This document shows, piece after piece, positions 53,325-61,348 of a stretch of 64,000 bases of DNA. This stretch comes from Fibrisoma limi BUZ 3 (GTDB lineage: Bacteria; Bacteroidota; Bacteroidia; Cytophagales; Spirosomataceae). The stretch spans positions 87,933 to 151,932 of the forward strand of contig NC_019017.1 of assembly GCF_000296815.2 (NCBI RefSeq). The letters are read 5' to 3'. Each line of letters begins with the position of its first letter. Position 1 is the first letter of the stretch. Position numbers and translations under genes: made by a program. Below the pieces are notes generated by a model. The model was given only the letters and a program-made list of their open reading frames with translations. It was not told where the DNA came from and did not search any database.

Positions 53325-53741
53325 TCAAATAAGGAGGACGCGTAAACGCAGAAAAACGTCGCGCTCAAAGGGTAAAGACGCATAGGTATTCAGGCGTCGT
53401 TTACCTATTTGGTGGGCATCGTTAAGATAATGCTGGAGCCACCGATGATACACGCGAAGGGCAGGAGTTGATGCGTTGTCCAGATCGTCAATTGGCGCTA
53501 CGGCTGCTCGAACCGACGCCGTGCTAACTACAGGTGAAGATGACGAGCAGGGCATCACCGGGCACGGGGTATCGGAAGCCGTGGTTTTTTCGGCGTCAGA
53601 TGTCACCGGGCAACAGCAGGAGCAGCTTAAAGCCTGACGATCATGGCAGGATTTGGTTTGAGCAGGACGAAAGCCCGAAAGCACTACCGTTAGCCAGAGT
53701 ACCCAGGTAATTAATCCTATGTGTTTGCTTGTCCGCACCAA
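53325..53741 (-). CDS. Small secreted Cys-rich protein heading the cus-like operon
   Basis: A 138-residue protein with a signal peptide and a cluster of Cys (KSCHDRQALSCSCCCP, then CPVMPC) that could bind copper. The C-terminal part is helical and basic. I do not recognise the family. It is the first gene after site D and its -7 box, so it is likely under copper control. Confidence 0.65.
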   Translation of the reverse strand: MVRTSKHIGLITWVLWLTVVLSGFRPAQTKSCHDRQALSCSCCCPVTSDAEKTTASDTPCPVMPCSSSSPVVSTASVRAAVAPIDDLDNASTPALRVYHRWLQHYLNDAHQIGKRRLNTYASLPFERDVFLRLRVLLI

Positions 53742-53770
53742 TGATCGTTTCTATCAAAACAAACTATACG

Positions 53771-53778
53771 CAAAAGTA
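53771..53778 (-). promoter_or_regulatory. -7 box of the cus-like operon promoter
   Basis: Read leftward, TACTTTTG, a perfect TAnnTTTG, 30 bp from the near repeat of site D. Confidence 0.7.
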
Positions 53779-53800
53779 GTGCTAAAGACCAAGAGCTTAC

Positions 53801-53832
53801 TTATAAGATTTCCCCTAATTTTTTACAAAATC
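53801..53832 (-). promoter_or_regulatory. Copper-operator site D, upstream of the cus-like operon
   Basis: Read leftward: GATTTTGTAA and AATCTTATAA, 22 bp apart. It lies 60 bases before the Cys-rich gene start. Confidence 0.75.
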
Positions 53833-53912
53833 ATAGGAATTGCCCACTTCATACAACTAGTCAAATTCGTCTTGCAATGTCCAATAAGTGAACTAACCTG
53901 GCTGAATCTAAT

Positions 53913-54995
53913 TTAGGTTTCGTCCTGAAATGTGAACGGGCGTACTACTACGTCCGCAGATAAAGGATAGCCACTACATAACAGCACTTGCCCACGGGCT
54001 AATTCATCATTCGTAAGTATATGGTTCCGTGCCAATTCGACCTGGCCCGATACCAACTGTGATCGGCAAGTACCGCACTGGGCCTGCCGGCAGGAATAAG
54101 GCAGGGGCAATCCAGCCCGTAAGCCGGCTTCTAAGATGTTTTGACCCGTCGGGACAAGCAGCGGCTGATCAATCCCATAAAGCTTAACGACTACTGTTTG
54201 CTCAGAAAGATGACCGAAGTCAATGGCGGAGCTTACGCCCGTTTCCGGCACAAAGAAGTATTCCATAAACACGTTTTCCTTGGGCACGTTCATCGTGTGA
54301 AGCGTGTTCATCGCTAATTCCATTAAACCAAAGGGGCCGCAGATGTAGTACTCCACCGGCAGATTTATGGCCGCGCGTGCTGCGCTCAGCAATTTTTTAA
54401 GCAGTAACTTGTTGAGCGTTCCTTTGACGGCAATCAAGGATACGTTCTCGTCCGGTACCCCTTCATATTCATCAAGGGTGTAAAAAAATCGCAACCGCTC
54501 GCCGAACTGACGTTTAAGCTGATCGAGTTGATCACGAAAAATAATGGATGACCAACTTCGATTGGCGTAGATAAGGGTTACCATTGAACCGGATTCACCA
54601 TGTAAAATGCTACGGGCGATTGAATAAAAGGGCGTAATACCGCTCCCACCCGCGATCAACACCAAATGCCGACGAGTACAGGCATTAGGCATCGTGAAGA
54701 AATCACCCAGCGGCTCTGAGATATGAAGCTGCAGGCCAGGCTTAGCCTGTTCTACCAAATAAGCGGACATGGTACCGCCAGCCACTCGCTTCACCGTAAT
54801 CGCCAGTAGTTTGTCAACAAAGGGAGCGGTACAGAAGGAGTAGGTCCGGGTAATTACTTCTCCGTTGACGTTGGCAGTTATGGCTATGTGCTGGCCGGGG
54901 TAATAGATAAAGTGTTTATCCGGCCGCTCAAAGTAGAGCGTTACTGAGTCGGGCGTAGGATGACTGACATGGGTGATGGTTATAAGTGCTTCCAT
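53913..54995 (-). CDS. Ferredoxin--NAD(P) reductase-like oxidoreductase with 2Fe-2S domain
   Basis: A 360-residue protein of the PaaE/HcaD type: FAD domain (TRTYSFCTAP), NAD domain (VLIAGGSGITPFYSIARSIL), and a C-terminal plant-type 2Fe-2S domain (YSCRQAQCGTCRSQL then LLCSGYP). It moves electrons from NAD(P)H to an unknown acceptor. It has its own promoter with site B, so it probably belongs to the copper response, perhaps to maintain redox balance or reduce Cu(II). Confidence 0.85.
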   Translation of the reverse strand: MEALITITHVSHPTPDSVTLYFERPDKHFIYYPGQHIAITANVNGEVITRTYSFCTAPFVDKLLAITVKRVAGGTMSAYLVEQAKPGLQLHISEPLGDFFTMPNACTRRHLVLIAGGSGITPFYSIARSILHGESGSMVTLIYANRSWSSIIFRDQLDQLKRQFGERLRFFYTLDEYEGVPDENVSLIAVKGTLNKLLLKKLLSAARAAINLPVEYYICGPFGLMELAMNTLHTMNVPKENVFMEYFFVPETGVSSAIDFGHLSEQTVVVKLYGIDQPLLVPTGQNILEAGLRAGLPLPYSCRQAQCGTCRSQLVSGQVELARNHILTNDELARGQVLLCSGYPLSADVVVRPFTFQDET

Positions 54996-55020
54996 GATCG
55001 ATGATGGGTTCTACTGAGGG

Positions 55021-55028
55021 CAAAATTA
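55021..55028 (-). promoter_or_regulatory. -7 box of the reductase promoter
   Basis: Read leftward, TAATTTTG, a perfect TAnnTTTG, 29 bp from the near repeat of site B. Confidence 0.7.
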
Positions 55029-55049
55029 GAGTTGTCCAACTCGCCCTTT

Positions 55050-55080
55050 TTATAGAATTGCCGCTTATTCTTGCAGAATT
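55050..55080 (-). promoter_or_regulatory. Copper-operator site B, upstream of the reductase
   Basis: Read leftward: AATTCTGCAA and AATTCTATAA, 21 bp apart. Confidence 0.75.
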
Positions 55081-55086
55081 AAAAGA

Positions 55087-55121
55087 AGAGGCCATCCTAC
55101 ACAATCGGTAGGATGGCCTCT
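55087..55121 (-). terminator. Terminator of the second HMA gene
   Basis: AGAGGCCATCCTAC and GTAGGATGGCCTCT, 14-bp arms, seven-base loop. Confidence 0.8.
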
Positions 55122-55145
55122 AAACCAATTTATTTAACCACTTTG

Positions 55146-55358
55146 TCAGTTGAGCGGTTCAGCTTTATAGCCCGCATCTTCCACCGCCTTTTTTATTTGA
55201 GCGGCAGAAACACCCTCGGCCACAACAGTCAGCACTTTCTCGGGAGTAGCCGTATCTACTTCCCAGTTGTCCTCTCCGGCAACTTCGTTGAGAAAGGGAG
55301 TAGCCTTTGCCACGCAGCCACCGCATTTAATGTTAGTTTTGAACTTTACGGCTTCCAT
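55146..55358 (-). CDS. HMA-domain copper chaperone, second copy
   Basis: A 70-residue single HMA domain, motif KCGGC (TNIKCGGCVAKATPFL), a paralogue of the 32960 gene (TNIQCSRCVAAVTPFL). It is probably a periplasmic or cytoplasmic Cu(I) carrier; no signal peptide is seen. It stands alone between a strong terminator and operator site E. Confidence 0.9.
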   Translation of the reverse strand: MEAVKFKTNIKCGGCVAKATPFLNEVAGEDNWEVDTATPEKVLTVVAEGVSAAQIKKAVEDAGYKAEPLN

Positions 55359-55400
55359 GAGCTAATGAATTATCGGTTTAATTACTACTTGTTAACGGAG

Positions 55401-55408
55401 CAAAATTA
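55401..55408 (-). promoter_or_regulatory. -7 box of the second HMA gene promoter
   Basis: Read leftward, TAATTTTG, a perfect TAnnTTTG, 30 bp from the near repeat of site E. Confidence 0.7.
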
Positions 55409-55430
55409 AGTTGCCACCCTTCGATTCCAC

Positions 55431-55461
55431 TTACATAATTACCCCAGGAATTTGTAACATT
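55431..55461 (-). promoter_or_regulatory. Copper-operator site E, upstream of the second HMA gene
   Basis: Read leftward: AATGTTACAA and AATTATGTAA, 21 bp apart. Confidence 0.7.
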
Positions 55462-55664
55462 AGGAAAAATAGGACCGGCCGGTAGTAATCTTCCACCCGT
55501 TTAGAAACGACCGCCCCTGGCAACTCAATCGGCCTCAGCGTTGGCATAACGCATGGCTGAAGCGCACAACGTGTTCGACATTGACTTTACCAGTGTTAGC
55601 CTAACCTGCTGGAACCAACGCACCGTTTCGGCAACTCCCCCTTTCATAGGCCTCGAAGGACGCG
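55462..55664. other. Intergenic stretch
   Basis: No gene, hairpin or repeat recognised. Confidence 0.4.
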
Positions 55665-55904
55665 CTATTCATTAGCCAGATGGAGTGTTGTCTGGTAAGC
55701 TGGTACAAGACATTGAGGGGAAAATTTCATTACCTGCCCATTGCCCATCAACACGTAAGCCGTTTCACTGCTGACCAACCCGATTGACGTTTTCTTGTGC
55801 GAGCGTAACGCAATTAGCAAACCTGACTGGTTAAACCAGGGGTGTTCTTCATCGTAAACCCGTACTGACTGCCCAAGGTGGCTTCCAAGTTCCTGTATTG
55901 TCAT
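55665..55904 (-). CDS. Hypothetical protein, about 79 residues
   Basis: Start at 55904 (MTIQELGSHLGQSV) looks better than 55961. It has alternating beta strands (LIALRSHKKTSIGLVSSETAYVL, here only described) and an Asp/Glu-rich VYDEEHPW. No family is recognised, no signal or membrane segment. It could be chance coding. Confidence 0.35.
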   Translation of the reverse strand: MTIQELGSHLGQSVRVYDEEHPWFNQSGLLIALRSHKKTSIGLVSSETAYVLMGNGQVMKFSPQCLVPAYQTTLHLANE

Positions 55905-56133
55905 TAATGCTCGAATTCGCGTCGCTTCCTGAATTAAACCAGGCATAAGTAACAAACCCAACTTACCGAAGTAGGTTAAGGGCGAAGTCCATCTTTGATT
56001 AACCGCTGGAAGATAGTTGCGGGCATTGTATTAGTCAATAGGCGTTTTGGCGCAAAGCGTTCAATTCAGCCGACAAATCGCTAGAAAAAGGAGGTGATTG
56101 ACCTACCGCACGCTGGAGGAATTTAGGCCCTCT

Positions 56134-56742
56134 TTAGCTACCTGTAGCAAGTTCCGAAGGGGCAAATAGCTCATAGCTCCTGTTAGGATAGGTGGAGAAT
56201 CGAGCCGTTCGGATCTTTAAAAAGTGGGCGATGGGTAACCCCCGTTCGGCTTCTACGTGCAGGGCTAAATGCGTTTCATCCCGGTAACCCGTTTGGTGAG
56301 CTATCTCGGAGACGGACCCGTTCGTATAGGTCAGTCGCTCAATAGCCTTATCCAAGCGTTGCCGAAGAACGTACCGGCCTAACGTTACCCCTTCAACGGC
56401 AAGGAACAAACTACTAAGTTGATAATAGGGACAACCCGTATGTTCACTCAAGTTCCGCAACAGCCCCCGCAACGGTAATATCTGTTGCTCTAATGAGTAC
56501 TGCAGGGCTGATTTGGTCCGACGAATCAACTGGCTTTCCGATTCGTCCAATAAATCAATGCCCCAGGCGTCGAGGACTTCATCTAGTCGAGATAGCAGCG
56601 CCGGCTGCTTTATGGAAATAAAGCCAGGGCCCATAGCGGTTACCTGTATACCGGCTTTCAGTAATTCTTGCCGAATACGATAAATCAATCCGTTGCTGGT
56701 CAGACCTTTTACGACTACTGTGGTCGAGTTTCCTTCATCCAT
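56134..56742 (-). CDS. AraC-family regulator with HMA-like domain lacking its Cys pair
   Basis: A 202-residue paralogue of the HMA-AraC proteins. In the HMA-like domain the Cys motif is gone: KGLTSNGLIYRIRQELLKAG stands where the paralogues have GMVCARC and NMVCDRC. The C-terminal AraC helices (VSEIAHQTGYRDETHLALHV) are intact but diverged. The start at 56742 fits the predicted -7 box at 56765-56772; 56760 would be too close to it. It may respond to another signal, or compete with the Cys-bearing regulators. Site J lies in front of it. Confidence 0.75.
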   Translation of the reverse strand: MDEGNSTTVVVKGLTSNGLIYRIRQELLKAGIQVTAMGPGFISIKQPALLSRLDEVLDAWGIDLLDESESQLIRRTKSALQYSLEQQILPLRGLLRNLSEHTGCPYYQLSSLFLAVEGVTLGRYVLRQRLDKAIERLTYTNGSVSEIAHQTGYRDETHLALHVEAERGLPIAHFLKIRTARFSTYPNRSYELFAPSELATGS

Positions 56743-56764
56743 TTCTTTGCAGTCCTTCATGAAA

Positions 56765-56772
56765 CAAAAATG
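56765..56772 (-). promoter_or_regulatory. -7 box of the Cys-less AraC gene
   Basis: Read leftward, CATTTTTG (one mismatch to TAnnTTTG), 30 bp from the near repeat of site J. Confidence 0.5.
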
Positions 56773-56794
56773 ATGAACTGTACTGGAAGTTTTT

Positions 56795-56825
56795 CTACAA
56801 AATTCAAAGCCATCTTTACAGTTTT
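56795..56825 (-). promoter_or_regulatory. Copper-operator site J, upstream of the Cys-less AraC gene
   Basis: Read leftward: AAAACTGTAA and AATTTTGTAG, 21 bp apart. Confidence 0.6.
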
Positions 56826-57019
56826 TTGCGAAATGCTCCAATCCAAAAATTTTACAATCCTGTCCTTGAACATCCCCTCGATAAGGCTATTTCAACAGGG
56901 CGTTACTGACAGGGTTTTCAAAACGACAGAAGTAGGCAAACGATAATCATGGCCGAAGTGCTTTCACTGTGATTAGTTGACGAAATGTTACGCAAGACCA
57001 AACTCAAACTAAAGCCGTC

Positions 57020-57358
57020 ATGAAACAGGCTAAGGCTGCCCAGAAGCCGGACCGCAAGACAACCAAGATGGATGGTCAAGCTAGTAGCTCCAGTCCTAGG
57101 AAAGGGATAGACCACAGCAAAATGGATCACGGCAAAATGAAGAAAGATTCTCAACCATCTATTGACACAGCGGGACCCGCAGGTCCCGCTGTGTCAATAG
57201 ATGGTCAAGGCCGCTTAAATCCAATCCAACGAGTTGCGATCCGGCGCATTCAGATTCCGGTACGTAGCCGGTGTCATGCCCGTTATCTGCTTAAATTGAT
57301 TCGACAAATAGGACAAGCTGCTGTAGCCCAGCTGAGAGGCAATATCACTAATGGTTAG
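57020..57358 (+). CDS. Possible small Met/His-rich protein
   Basis: A frame of 112 codons. The early part has IDHSKMDHGKMKKD, similar to copper-binding stretches of neighbours. The later part runs through the 24-bp inverted repeat and into the antisense of the AraC gene, so it is likely a truncated or spurious reading. I would accept at most the first ~45 residues as possibly real. Confidence 0.25.
   Translation: MKQAKAAQKPDRKTTKMDGQASSSSPRKGIDHSKMDHGKMKKDSQPSIDTAGPAGPAVSIDGQGRLNPIQRVAIRRIQIPVRSRCHARYLLKLIRQIGQAAVAQLRGNITNG
57154..57205. repeat. 24-bp perfect inverted repeat
   Basis: Arms at 57154-57177 and 57182-57205 with a four-base loop CGCA. It lies 9 bases beyond the stop of the 57215 AraC gene. 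It could terminate that gene, though the T-tract is weak. Confidence 0.8.
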
Positions 57359-57781
57359 TTCACGGTAACTTAGTAATTCCTTGGCCCGCTCGACTCGTTG
57401 CATGATCCAAAAACGTTCAATGGTCAGGTGCTCAGTGGTCGAGAATATATGGCTTAGGTGGGCGTAATCCATAGCCATTTGCCGGGAGATATAGTCCGAT
57501 AAGGTGATGTGTAAGGTGGCTACCTGGCCACTTTGGATAAGCTCGATAATCAGCGTTTTTATTTGATTAACAACCCGAGCGTTCCGATCCGTTAACAGTT
57601 CAAAGCCTAAGTCTTCCAATCCTTTTTCTAAAGCAGCCAGTTCAATCAGGTCTCGCTCCACGGTTGCCCGGCCTAATTCAAGGTGGCGGACGACGTATCC
57701 CTGTCGTTCAAGTTCCTGACGGACGGCCCGCACGCAGCGGTCGCAAACCATGTTTTTAATGTGAAGTTCCTGAATGGCCAT
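57215..57781 (-). CDS. AraC-family regulator with HMA-like domain (CDRC)
   Basis: A 188-residue protein, the third HMA-AraC paralogue. The N-terminal metal motif is NMVCDRCVRAVRQELERQG, and the C-terminal AraC domain has ISDIASQLGYSSLSYLSNQF. It is the last gene of a leftward series from 63965. A 30-bp perfect palindrome lies between it and the preceding gene, and a 24-bp hairpin follows it. Confidence 0.85.
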   Translation of the reverse strand: MAIQELHIKNMVCDRCVRAVRQELERQGYVVRHLELGRATVERDLIELAALEKGLEDLGFELLTDRNARVVNQIKTLIIELIQSGQVATLHITLSDYISRQMAMDYAHLSHIFSTTEHLTIERFWIMQRVERAKELLSYRELTISDIASQLGYSSLSYLSNQFKQITGMTPATYRNLNAPDRNSLDWI

Positions 57782-57795
57782 TGCAATGCGTTTAT

Positions 57796-57825
57796 GTCCC
57801 TGACCGTCGGCCGACGGTCAGGGAC
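57796..57825. repeat. 30-bp perfect palindrome
   Basis: GTCCCTGACCGTCGG and its complement adjoin with no loop. It ends 7 bases before the stop of the DUF3347 gene and starts 14 bases above the AraC start. It could be a terminator or an operator. Confidence 0.75.
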
Positions 57826-57832
57826 TGCTTGG

Positions 57833-58309
57833 TTAAATTTCTTCTTTTACCGACCCACACTTTAGCATTTTGTCGCCGTAGTAAGGGTTACGAACTTCCC
57901 GCTTGTCGCTCAGCCAGGAAGCCCCCTTACCCTCAGCAGCCATCGGACAATACTGCACGTATGCTTTGCCCGGTTTTGTGGCCTTCGCCAGCGATATCAT
58001 GCTGGTAGAGAGCTTTTCAAACTGTTCGCGCTGGTCATCTACGTCGGTCGTTTTGCTGATGGCGGCTGCGTACGTTTTGGCGGTTGCCAACGCCTTTTTG
58101 TCAGCGGCAGATAATTTTGCGGCATCCACTTTACCAAGGGCAGCCGTCAGTGTAGCGGCCTGGGTTTTAGCTTTTGCGGCATCCGTGGCCACAAGGGCAT
58201 CCTTCACGCTGTAATAAGCGGTTAAAGCAGTAGCCGTATTCTGTGCCCAGACAGTTACGGAAAAAAACGAAAGGCTTACTGTGGCAACGGCTAAACGAAT
58301 GGTTTTCAT
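57833..58309 (-). CDS. Periplasmic DUF3347 protein
   Basis: A 158-residue secreted protein (signal peptide to about residue 22). The C-terminal part (YCPMAAEGKGASWLSDKREV then RNPYYGDKMLKCG) matches the DUF3347 domain of the 45306 adaptor. The two Cys and Met residues near the end are candidate copper ligands. Its role in copper resistance is unknown but its company is constant. Confidence 0.85.
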   Translation of the reverse strand: MKTIRLAVATVSLSFFSVTVWAQNTATALTAYYSVKDALVATDAAKAKTQAATLTAALGKVDAAKLSAADKKALATAKTYAAAISKTTDVDDQREQFEKLSTSMISLAKATKPGKAYVQYCPMAAEGKGASWLSDKREVRNPYYGDKMLKCGSVKEEI

Positions 58310-58361
58310 GATTGTAATTGGTTGATTAACGGATTGTTTTTTTGCATTAAGTACGCATTGA

Positions 58362-59855
58362 TTAACTTACCCGGAAGTTCAGCATCATTCCGTCGTCTTC
58401 ATGCTCCAGGTTATGACAGTGGAACACGAACGTGCCAGGGGTTTTAAACTGGGCGATAATACGGACCCGTTCACCCGGCATGACTAACACGGTATCTTTT
58501 GGCCCTTTCTCATTCGCATACAACGTGTTACGTCCTCCAACGCGGCTGATGACCTGAAAGAACGTACCGTGCAGATGCATGGGGTGCGGCTCATCGCCTT
58601 TACTGTTGTCGAACTCCCAGATCTCGGTATCACCCAGCTTGACCGATTCATCGATACGACTGGCCAGATATGTTTTTCCCCCAATAGTGTGCATACCTTT
58701 CATTCCGCTCATTCCGTCCATCCCTTCGGCCGAAATACCGATGTCAAACTGACGGGTTTTAACCGCTGACGCGGTTGACAGTGGGGTTACCGTTGATAGC
58801 GAAACTGGCATCCGAAATGGATCGCTTTCCGCCTTGTTGACCGAAAACTTAAGGATGTTAAAGGCCTGTCCGCCCTGTGAGGATGCCCCTGTAAACGTTT
58901 CACTCGTCAGGTAAACATCAGTCCCGACGGGTACTTTGCTGAAGTCCACCAGCAAATCAGTCCGTTCGCCGGGTGATAACAGCAAGGCGGTAACGGTTTC
59001 CGGAGCCGCCAGCAAGCCACCATCGGTGCCAATAACCTGGAACGGCGCCTTGTTGCTCAGGGCCAGATTATAAATCCGGCCATTGGAACCATTAACAATC
59101 CGCAGTCGGTAGGTACGCGTTGACACGGGATGAAAGGCCCCCGCAATTCCGTTAACGGTAACGGTCTCCCCCATGTAGCCAATCATTACATCGTCCATAG
59201 TTGGATTGTAAACCGGTGATCCCGCACCATCCAGCCGCTTGTCCTGGATAAGCAATGGAAGTTCAAACGTACCCGATGGCAGATTGAGCGCGCGTTCGTC
59301 GGGCGTTTCTATAAGAATCATGCCGGCCAGTCCCATGAACGCCTGTTTAGCCGTTTTTTCGTGGGGATGCGGGTGGTACCAGGCCATGTTGGCCGCCTGA
59401 TTGATCCGGAATGCATAGGTGAATGATCCGCCTGCCTGCACCAGCTGAGTGGGGTGCCCATCCATTTCGGCGGGAACGAGCAGTCCGTGCCAGTGAATAT
59501 TCGATTCTTCGGTCAACTGATTGTTGAAGCGAAGCGTTACGTCGGAACCGTTGGTAACCCGGATGGTTGGCCCCAGCGCACCCTGGCGATAACTCAGCAT
59601 GCGGACGCTTTTACCGGGCAAGATGGCTTCTGTCACCGACGATGCGGTCAACTGTCCGCTGGCGGTTATCGTTTCGGGAAACCGAAGGGGTGTCGTAAAT
59701 GGAACTTCCGTAATGGCTGGCCCCATGTTTTCTCCACCCGGCGTCATATCCATATTGGACATATCGTGGGTGTTACAACCCGTCAGCAGCCAGGAGCCGG
59801 TCAGCGAAGCCGCCGTCCCGAAGCCCAGTGTCTTTAAGAAGCGCTGTCGATTCAT
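58362..59855 (-). CDS. Multicopper oxidase (CueO-like)
   Basis: A 497-residue oxidase with a lipoprotein-like/Tat-like start (RQRFLKTLGFGTAASLTGSW, then LLTGC). It has all copper motifs: IHWHGLLVP, WYHPHPHEKT, HPMHLHGTFF and FVFHCHNLEHEDDGMM. Met-rich parts occur at the N-terminus and around residue 380. It probably oxidises periplasmic Cu(I) to Cu(II). It overlaps the PepSY gene by 4 bases. Confidence 0.92.
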   Translation of the reverse strand: MNRQRFLKTLGFGTAASLTGSWLLTGCNTHDMSNMDMTPGGENMGPAITEVPFTTPLRFPETITASGQLTASSVTEAILPGKSVRMLSYRQGALGPTIRVTNGSDVTLRFNNQLTEESNIHWHGLLVPAEMDGHPTQLVQAGGSFTYAFRINQAANMAWYHPHPHEKTAKQAFMGLAGMILIETPDERALNLPSGTFELPLLIQDKRLDGAGSPVYNPTMDDVMIGYMGETVTVNGIAGAFHPVSTRTYRLRIVNGSNGRIYNLALSNKAPFQVIGTDGGLLAAPETVTALLLSPGERTDLLVDFSKVPVGTDVYLTSETFTGASSQGGQAFNILKFSVNKAESDPFRMPVSLSTVTPLSTASAVKTRQFDIGISAEGMDGMSGMKGMHTIGGKTYLASRIDESVKLGDTEIWEFDNSKGDEPHPMHLHGTFFQVISRVGGRNTLYANEKGPKDTVLVMPGERVRIIAQFKTPGTFVFHCHNLEHEDDGMMLNFRVS

Positions 59856-60631
59856 TGTCGTTGCGTTTGTCTTGGTTTAACAGTAGCTCTTCCCCGCCGA
59901 AGCCCCGGTGAGGAAGCAACGTAGAGGGCAAAACCCGACAAGATGGATAGCAGGCCAAGCACCGAGAAAGCCCGGAGCAGTCCGTTATTGATGTCATCTC
60001 GCCCTTGGTAATCCATTGTGTGCAGCATCCATAACAGATCAAATACGCGCCAGGGGTCCGTTCGGACGCTTTGTAGCGTACCTAATTGAGCCGCTACGTA
60101 CACCGTTGCATGAGCCGGTTGCCGAAATATAACGGCGTAGGCTGGCAGGGGCTTTCCCCGGTATTCGTGATGGTCATTGGTAACCGTCAGATACTCGACA
60201 GTCTCTATGGCAGATGAACCCGCAAAGCGCTGTTGGGCTACGGCCGTTGCTTCGGCTTTAGTTAAGGCACCGCGGAGTTGACCCGTGCGGGCATCCGCTA
60301 ACTGGACGTGCGTCATCAGCGATCCGCCGGTGTGTTGCACCCGGTAGGTCAGTTGGTACACCGGTTGGTGTAGCACGTCGATGAGGGCCACACTAAACAC
60401 GGAGTCAATACCCTTCTGCTTCAATGCCTGGAAGGCAACCGATGGCGAAGCCAGCGGCAACGAAGCCGAAAAACCAACAGCCGGGCGTTTGAGGTGGTCG
60501 CCGTGGATGTCGTCAAGGCTTGACCAACTGAAATACAGGCCACCCAGCGTCCAGAGTAAAAATTGGACGCCGACAAACAACCCTAAATAGCGGTGCGTTT
60601 TACGAATGCGCAGGTGCCAGATACGGTTCAT
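59852..60631 (-). CDS. PepSY-domain membrane protein
   Basis: A 259-residue protein with an N-terminal helix (YLGLFVGVQFLLWTLGGLYF), a periplasmic PepSY-like part, and a C-terminal helix (LSILSGFALYVAS). PepSY proteins of this kind are often linked to iron/copper reductases. Neighbours are the multicopper oxidase and a DUF2231-like protein, so it may feed electrons or assist the oxidase. Confidence 0.8.
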   Translation of the reverse strand: MNRIWHLRIRKTHRYLGLFVGVQFLLWTLGGLYFSWSSLDDIHGDHLKRPAVGFSASLPLASPSVAFQALKQKGIDSVFSVALIDVLHQPVYQLTYRVQHTGGSLMTHVQLADARTGQLRGALTKAEATAVAQQRFAGSSAIETVEYLTVTNDHHEYRGKPLPAYAVIFRQPAHATVYVAAQLGTLQSVRTDPWRVFDLLWMLHTMDYQGRDDINNGLLRAFSVLGLLSILSGFALYVASSPGLRRGRATVKPRQTQRQ

Positions 60632-60637
60632 AACGAG

Positions 60638-61348
60638 TTAGTCGGCCTTTTCAGGATGTTTGTGTTCGTGGCGGTTGCCGTCTGCGTGGCCTTCTTCGTG
60701 TCGTTCGAGGTAGGCACCGCGCGGCCCAACTCCGTACCGGTACAGCAGCTCTCCGCCCATGTGACTCGCGTGCATGACGAAATAGACCGAGCCGACCAGA
60801 ACCAGTGCTGTTAGGGCTTCCAGCCAGCGGTAAGGCCGCCATAGCGTAACCATCTTCAGCAGCAAAGCCGTACCCGCCAGCCAGACGGTGTAGCGGGCTA
60901 ATTGCTCATGATGTTCCAGCACGTGCAGGGCTGACTGACTCAATCCGTGCGTGTGGGGATGGGCCAACGAACTGGCGGCATACGCCCCTACAAAGCCGCC
61001 CAGTGCCAATCCGGCAACCTGCCAGTGCAAACCTTTGCGGGGTCGGAAAAGGGCAATGAGCTGGAAGACGGCTGCTACCAGCAGCAGCACCAATGGAAAA
61101 TGAACCACGGCAGAATGCGCCGTGGGAATTGCGTCAATGGGAGGAGGCATCGAAGCTGGGGACTCAATTTGGGTGGCCTGATGAGTGCCCATCGGATGAT
61201 GCCCGGTATGGGGTGGCTGATGAACTGAGCTGTCTGGCTGTTTTCCATTGGGATTATCATTCCCTTGGGCCATAATAGCTACCGGGCCACCTAACAAGCC
61301 AACCCCAAGTACTAAGCTGGCCAATAGGCCGTTAAGCGTTTTTCTCAT
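60638..61348 (-). CDS. DUF2231-like membrane protein
   Basis: A 236-residue protein with a signal peptide, a His/Pro-rich periplasmic stretch (about 33-75), and four helices (HFPLVLLLVAAVFQLIALF and later). The C-terminus is His-rich (EEGHADGNRHEHKHPEKAD). His-rich ends on both sides suggest metal binding. It overlaps the methyltransferase by 4 bases. Confidence 0.75.
   Translation of the reverse strand: MRKTLNGLLASLVLGVGLLGGPVAIMAQGNDNPNGKQPDSSVHQPPHTGHHPMGTHQATQIESPASMPPPIDAIPTAHSAVVHFPLVLLLVAAVFQLIALFRPRKGLHWQVAGLALGGFVGAYAASSLAHPHTHGLSQSALHVLEHHEQLARYTVWLAGTALLLKMVTLWRPYRWLEALTALVLVGSVYFVMHASHMGGELLYRYGVGPRGAYLERHEEGHADGNRHEHKHPEKAD

Noticed and set aside
57206..57358. C-terminal part of the 57020 frame as a real protein
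   Set aside because: It is antisense to the AraC gene and passes through a palindrome.
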